Assembly (NCBI GenBank): GCA_017646885.1
Contig: JAGCLR010000186.1
Coordinates: 1 to 7,464, forward strand
Direction of reading: 5' to 3'
Length of the DNA: 7,464 bases
From: Methanobrevibacter sp.
GTDB lineage: Archaea > Methanobacteriota > Methanobacteria > Methanobacteriales > Methanobacteriaceae
Below the pieces are notes generated by a model that did not search any database, was not told where the DNA came from, and saw only the letters and a program-made list of their open reading frames with translations. A program made the position numbers and the translations under genes. Shown here in pieces: positions 4,724 to 7,464 of the stretch. The first letter of the stretch is position 1. The number at the start of each line of letters is the position of its first letter.

Positions 4724-6196
4724 TTCTAATTCCTTGTTCATCATGTCAAAGAATTCTTCTTTTTGGTCTTTACGGATATAAGCTCCACAAGCGACATCGT
4801 GGCCTCCACCGTTTCCACCTAAACTCTGAGACACTTTTCTGATAATCTTTCCGAAGTGAACTCCATCATAAGCGAGGAGCTTAGAGCAACGAAGTGAAAT
4901 CTTCAAATCATCATTCTCTTCACTCACTTGTGTAAATGCGATTATTGGTTTTCTCCAATCTCCTTGACTAAGAACCATTCCAGCAATTGTACCTACAACA
5001 TTGCTTCTTATTCCTTCACCATCGAAATACTGCAGGTTTTTCATTTGAACTATTGAGTCAGATTCACCAATTTTCTTAATGTTCTGTGCCAAATAGAACC
5101 TATGGGCTTTTGAAATCTCTTCAAGATCATCAAGGACGACTGCCCTTTCGCTTTCAATGTCTATTGAAATATTGTTGTCACTTAAGATCTCATTTCTCCT
5201 TATGGTTAAGTCCAATAGTTTCAATGCAACTTCTGGCTTTCCGTTTCTAACGCATGCATTCATTGCAGTGGAGAATTCAGATGCATCCCTTAGGAAAGTG
5301 TATTTCTCCTCATTTGCAAATTCGTAGCTTTCTCCCATGACTAATTTTGGAGCATGAATAGCGTATCTGCTTGGAATCTCCTTAGTAATCATGTTGATTA
5401 ATTCCTTAATCAATTTGAATTTGTCTTCTTGGTTTAAATCGCAAGACCTGATGGATGTGTCGTTTACAGGATTTCTGGTATTTATGCCAAGTCTTTTCAA
5501 CAAGTCCAATGCCCTGTTCTGGTCATTTGTAATTTCCAAGTTAACGTCGCTGAAATAGGATAATGCTACAAATAAAGGCCTTGTCTGTCTGCCGTATAAA
5601 GATAGGTCATTTTTGATTATATTGACCAATCCCTCTTCTTCGGCATCCTTAAGGATGGTTCTGTTTAATCCTTCCAATCTTCCTGTTTTACCGTTTTGTA
5701 TATCCCCAATAGCTGCCAATATTCCCAGCCAGCTTAAATCTGTAAAACCGAACTCCTTAGCAAGAAGGTAACATAGGCCACCTCCACAAACTTCCTGAGA
5801 CCCGTCTATTCCATAAAAAATAGGATTTATTTCCAAATAATCATAATCTACTGTATCGCAGTAATCAATGTCTCTAAGTGGAGGGTGGTGATCAAGAATA
5901 AGTATTTTGGAATCCTTATTTGCATTCTTGTCAACAGGCTGTCCAGATCCAAGGTCTGAAAATATAGTCAACTCATGTTCAATCGGAACATTTTCCAAAA
6001 CATCCAGGTTTACGATTTCAATTTTAAAATCCTTACCTAATTGCCTGCCTATCTTTTTTAGGATTCCTGTGAGAATAGCTCCGGATGAGATTCCATCACA
6101 GTCAGTATGGCTGTAAATCTTAATGTCTTTAGAAGATTCAATAAGTCTTCTAGCTTCTTCATATCTTTCTTTCATTTCTGGTGGTATGCTTGTCAT
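4703..6196 (-). CDS. DHH-family phosphoesterase, archaeal RecJ-like nuclease (GAN/Cdc45 type)
   Basis: The 497-residue protein carries the full DHH signature: HTDCD (His30, Asp32, Asp34), SDLGSG with Asp81, LDHHP with Asp102-His103-His104, and GDI with Asp165. These bind the two metal ions. The C-terminal DHHA1 domain has GGNGGGHDVACG with GGGH at 463-466, which binds the nucleic acid phosphate. The middle part (about 200-390) is the extended linker typical of the archaeal RecJ-like proteins of roughly 470-500 residues. Their best studied member, GAN, is a 5'-3' single-strand exonuclease that binds the GINS complex and is related to eukaryotic Cdc45. All catalytic residues are present, so it should be active. 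A shorter DHH paralogue with another role cannot be excluded. The ATG has only a weak upstream purine site (AAAGG). It lies 102 bases after srp19. Confidence 0.88.
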   Translation of the reverse strand: MTSIPPEMKERYEEARRLIESSKDIKIYSHTDCDGISSGAILTGILKKIGRQLGKDFKIEIVNLDVLENVPIEHELTIFSDLGSGQPVDKNANKDSKILILDHHPPLRDIDYCDTVDYDYLEINPIFYGIDGSQEVCGGGLCYLLAKEFGFTDLSWLGILAAIGDIQNGKTGRLEGLNRTILKDAEEEGLVNIIKNDLSLYGRQTRPLFVALSYFSDVNLEITNDQNRALDLLKRLGINTRNPVNDTSIRSCDLNQEDKFKLIKELINMITKEIPSRYAIHAPKLVMGESYEFANEEKYTFLRDASEFSTAMNACVRNGKPEVALKLLDLTIRRNEILSDNNISIDIESERAVVLDDLEEISKAHRFYLAQNIKKIGESDSIVQMKNLQYFDGEGIRSNVVGTIAGMVLSQGDWRKPIIAFTQVSEENDDLKISLRCSKLLAYDGVHFGKIIRKVSQSLGGNGGGHDVACGAYIRKDQKEEFFDMMNKELEGKLVLD

Positions 6197-6275
6197 TTTA
6201 ACGCCTTTTTTATTTGTTTTTAGTGAAAAATAGATAATTTTGTTTATTTTGATTTGATTTTATTAAATTTTATTT

Positions 6276-6283
6276 TTTTTATA
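6276..6283 (-). promoter_or_regulatory. Possible promoter for the DHH nuclease gene
   Basis: The minus strand reads TATAAAAA, about 80 bases before the ATG at 6196, which would place a start near 6252. The gene could therefore be read both from this site and by continuation from srp19. Confidence 0.3.
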
Positions 6284-6289
6284 GTGGAT

Positions 6290-6313
6290 AAAAGAAGATT
6301 ATTTTCTTCTTTT
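6290..6313 (-). terminator. Weak hairpin around the srp19 stop codon
   Basis: On the minus strand AAAAGAAGA (6305-6313) pairs with TCTTCTTTT (6290-6298), with the stop codon in the six-base loop. No T tract follows; the downstream DNA is A-rich in the sense direction. Full termination is therefore doubtful. The lysine- and arginine-rich tail of SRP19 makes purine-rich arms likely by chance. Confidence 0.3.
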
Positions 6314-6631
6314 TCCTTTTTTGCCTTTTTTATTGTTAGGCCTATTTGATTGTTTGGTTTCTCTCATTTGTTTTATGGTGTTTGATAAATTGATTAGAAT
6401 TTCCTTTTTGCTGTCATCAGTGGTAATTATGACTCTTCCTGATTTATTGTACCATTCTCCAGGATATGCCTTATCCTCTTCAGCATAATACTTGTATCTT
6501 AATTTTTGAGTAGCCTTTATGATTTCCTTGATTCTTGGTTCTGAGATGGCATACTCTTTGGATATTTTCCTGCCTTCATTCAATGATTTTCCAGCATCAA
6601 GATATATTGGCCAAATCATTACGTCTTTCAT
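6299..6631 (-). CDS. srp19: Signal recognition particle 19 kDa protein
   Basis: SRP19 binds the tips of 7S RNA helices 6 and 8 and prepares the RNA for SRP54, allowing signal-peptide-bearing ribosomes to be targeted to the membrane. The 110-residue protein has the family landmarks in order: IWPIYLD (6-12), EGRKI (19-23), AYPGEWYNKSGRV (55-67) and the final helix ending near Arg90. A basic tail, NNKKGKKGKRRK, completes it. Bacteria lack this protein. The start is fixed by a strong GAGGTGA (6636-6642), four bases before the ATG. It lies 81 bases downstream of hemD without an intervening T tract and 102 bases before the DHH nuclease gene, which suggests a shared transcript. Confidence 0.95.
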   Translation of the reverse strand: MKDVMIWPIYLDAGKSLNEGRKISKEYAISEPRIKEIIKATQKLRYKYYAEEDKAYPGEWYNKSGRVIITTDDSKKEILINLSNTIKQMRETKQSNRPNNKKGKKGKRRK

Positions 6632-6635
6632 TTTT

Positions 6636-6642
6636 TCACCTC
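6636..6642 (-). promoter_or_regulatory. Strong ribosome binding site of srp19
   Basis: The minus strand reads GAGGTGA, a near-perfect match to the archaeal 16S tail complement, with four bases before the ATG at 6631. It is the strongest site among the three minus-strand genes whose starts lie in the window. Confidence 0.7.
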
Positions 6643-6684
6643 TTTTAGTTTTCTAATTATTTAATTATTTTTAAAATTTTTCTT

Positions 6685-6697
6685 ACATATAATATGT
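6685..6697. repeat. Perfect 13-base palindrome between hemD and srp19
   Basis: ACATAT-A-ATATGT reads the same on both strands, with two GC pairs inside an otherwise AT-only stretch. It lies about 55 bases before srp19 and could be an operator or part of a TATA region. Low complexity makes chance a real alternative. Confidence 0.3.
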
Positions 6698-6712
6698 TGC
6701 CATACTATTTAA

Positions 6713-7464
6713 TTATTTTTTATTATTCAATTCCCTAAACATCAAGTCAATCATGTCTTTGACTGTGTATCTTTCAGGATAAATGTGCTTTACATTATAG
6801 TCATCGAGTATTTTTCCAGTTATTGGTCCAATAGCTACTGTAAGTGTGGAACTTGATAATTTTTCAACCAATTCCTCCTTTTGATCATCTTTAGCTGTCT
6901 TGAAGAGATTCACTACAGTAAGTGGGCTTGTAAATGTTATCCCATCAATCTTCTCATCTATAATTTCCTGAATTAATTTTTCAATCTCATCTTTGTCTTC
7001 CGGAATGATTGATTTATAGCTTTCTGCCAAGATGACTTCAGCCCCCATGTTTTTAAGCTCTTCAGGTAAAATAGTCCTTGCAGAAAATGTACGAGGGACG
7101 CCAACAATTTTATTATTTAAGTCGATTCTTTCAAATTCTTCAATGAGTCCTTCAGCAGTATAATCTTTTGGTATGATATCTATATGGAGTCCTTTATTCA
7201 TAGCTACTTCTGCAGTTTTTGTACCAATAGTTGCTATTTTGCAGTCTGGATTTAAGCTTTTAGTAAAGTCTGGATAAAACTTGAAAATTGAATCGATTGA
7301 ACTGACTGAAGTGAATATTAACCAGTCCAGTTCACCAAATCTGCTCATCAATTCCTTTAATGAATCGGTATTTTCTAGTTTCAATTCCAATGTTGGCACT
7401 ATAACCGCTTCCCCTCCATAGTTTTCTATGAATTCCTTTGCAGCTTTAGATCGTTCTTTAGGTC
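6713..7464 (-). CDS. hemD: Uroporphyrinogen-III synthase HemD (5' end outside window)
   Basis: HemD closes and inverts ring D of hydroxymethylbilane to give uroporphyrinogen III, the branch point to siroheme, cobamides and, in methanogens, coenzyme F430. The open frame does not begin at the GTG at 7399. It runs on to the window edge and encodes PKERSKAAKEFIENYGGEAV then IVPTLEL, the typical family N-terminus, so 249 residues are visible and only a few are missing. Family markers follow: DWLIFTSVSSID, IGTKTAEVAMNKG, PKDYTAEGL, VGVPRTFSART, DGITFTSPLTVVNLF, AIGPITGKIL and the closing YPERYTVKDMIDLM. These form the two alpha/beta domains around the active cleft. No T tract follows the stop, so srp19 is probably co-transcribed. 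Confidence 0.93.
   Translation of the reverse strand, partial: PKERSKAAKEFIENYGGEAVIVPTLELKLENTDSLKELMSRFGELDWLIFTSVSSIDSIFKFYPDFTKSLNPDCKIATIGTKTAEVAMNKGLHIDIIPKDYTAEGLIEEFERIDLNNKIVGVPRTFSARTILPEELKNMGAEVILAESYKSIIPEDKDEIEKLIQEIIDEKIDGITFTSPLTVVNLFKTAKDDQKEELVEKLSSSTLTVAIGPITGKILDDYNVKHIYPERYTVKDMIDLMFRELNNKK

Noticed and set aside
5907..6116. 69-residue plus-strand frame inside the DHH gene
   Set aside because: Antisense to the catalytic DHH motifs of a strongly supported gene, and it has no recognisable domain.

Overview
The window looks like core chromosome of an AT-rich methanogenic archaeon of the order Methanobacteriales, most likely Methanobrevibacter or a close relative. The evidence is archaeal-only or archaeal-type genes (ribosomal protein S8e, SRP19, a DHH nuclease of the GAN/Cdc45 type), a hydrogenase maturation gene (hypE), very AT-rich intergenic DNA with long T tracts, TATA-box promoters, and strong AAGGAG or GGTGA ribosome binding sites. 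The genus is inferred from gene content and composition only. I see no mobile element, CRISPR array, tRNA or rRNA.

Layout. Plus strand: the tail of a HAD-like hydrolase (2-142); a 444-base noncoding stretch (143-586) with a strong TATA box, three hairpins and a GNRA-capped hairpin followed by T6, which may be a small RNA or structured leader; rps8e (587-964); hypE (1226-2236), followed 39 bases later by an RDD-family membrane protein (2276-2719); and a Cas4-like iron-sulphur nuclease (2815-3507). Minus strand, converging on these: a winged-helix regulator with a large uncharacterised C-terminal domain (3639-4466), and a cluster read from right to left, hemD (6713-7464, its 5' end cut by the window edge), srp19 (6299-6631) and a GAN/RecJ-like DHH phosphoesterase (4703-6196).

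How the genes relate. They are mainly housekeeping: translation (S8e), protein targeting (SRP19), replication and repair (DHH nuclease, Cas4-like nuclease), tetrapyrrole synthesis feeding F430, cobamides and siroheme (HemD), and [NiFe]-hydrogenase cyanide-ligand synthesis (HypE). HemD and HypE both serve the cofactor needs of hydrogenotrophic methanogenesis, although they sit in different transcription units.

The most striking non-gene pattern is at the 3' ends. Six transcription units end in an inverted repeat that overlaps, encloses or directly abuts the stop codon and is followed by T tracts in the sense direction. In all six, wobble positions can be read as G-U in the sense RNA, where the antisense strand would have A-C. 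This favours RNA hairpins over DNA palindromes. The two genes whose ends show no such hairpin and T tract, hypE and hemD, are those that appear to be followed by a co-transcribed gene.
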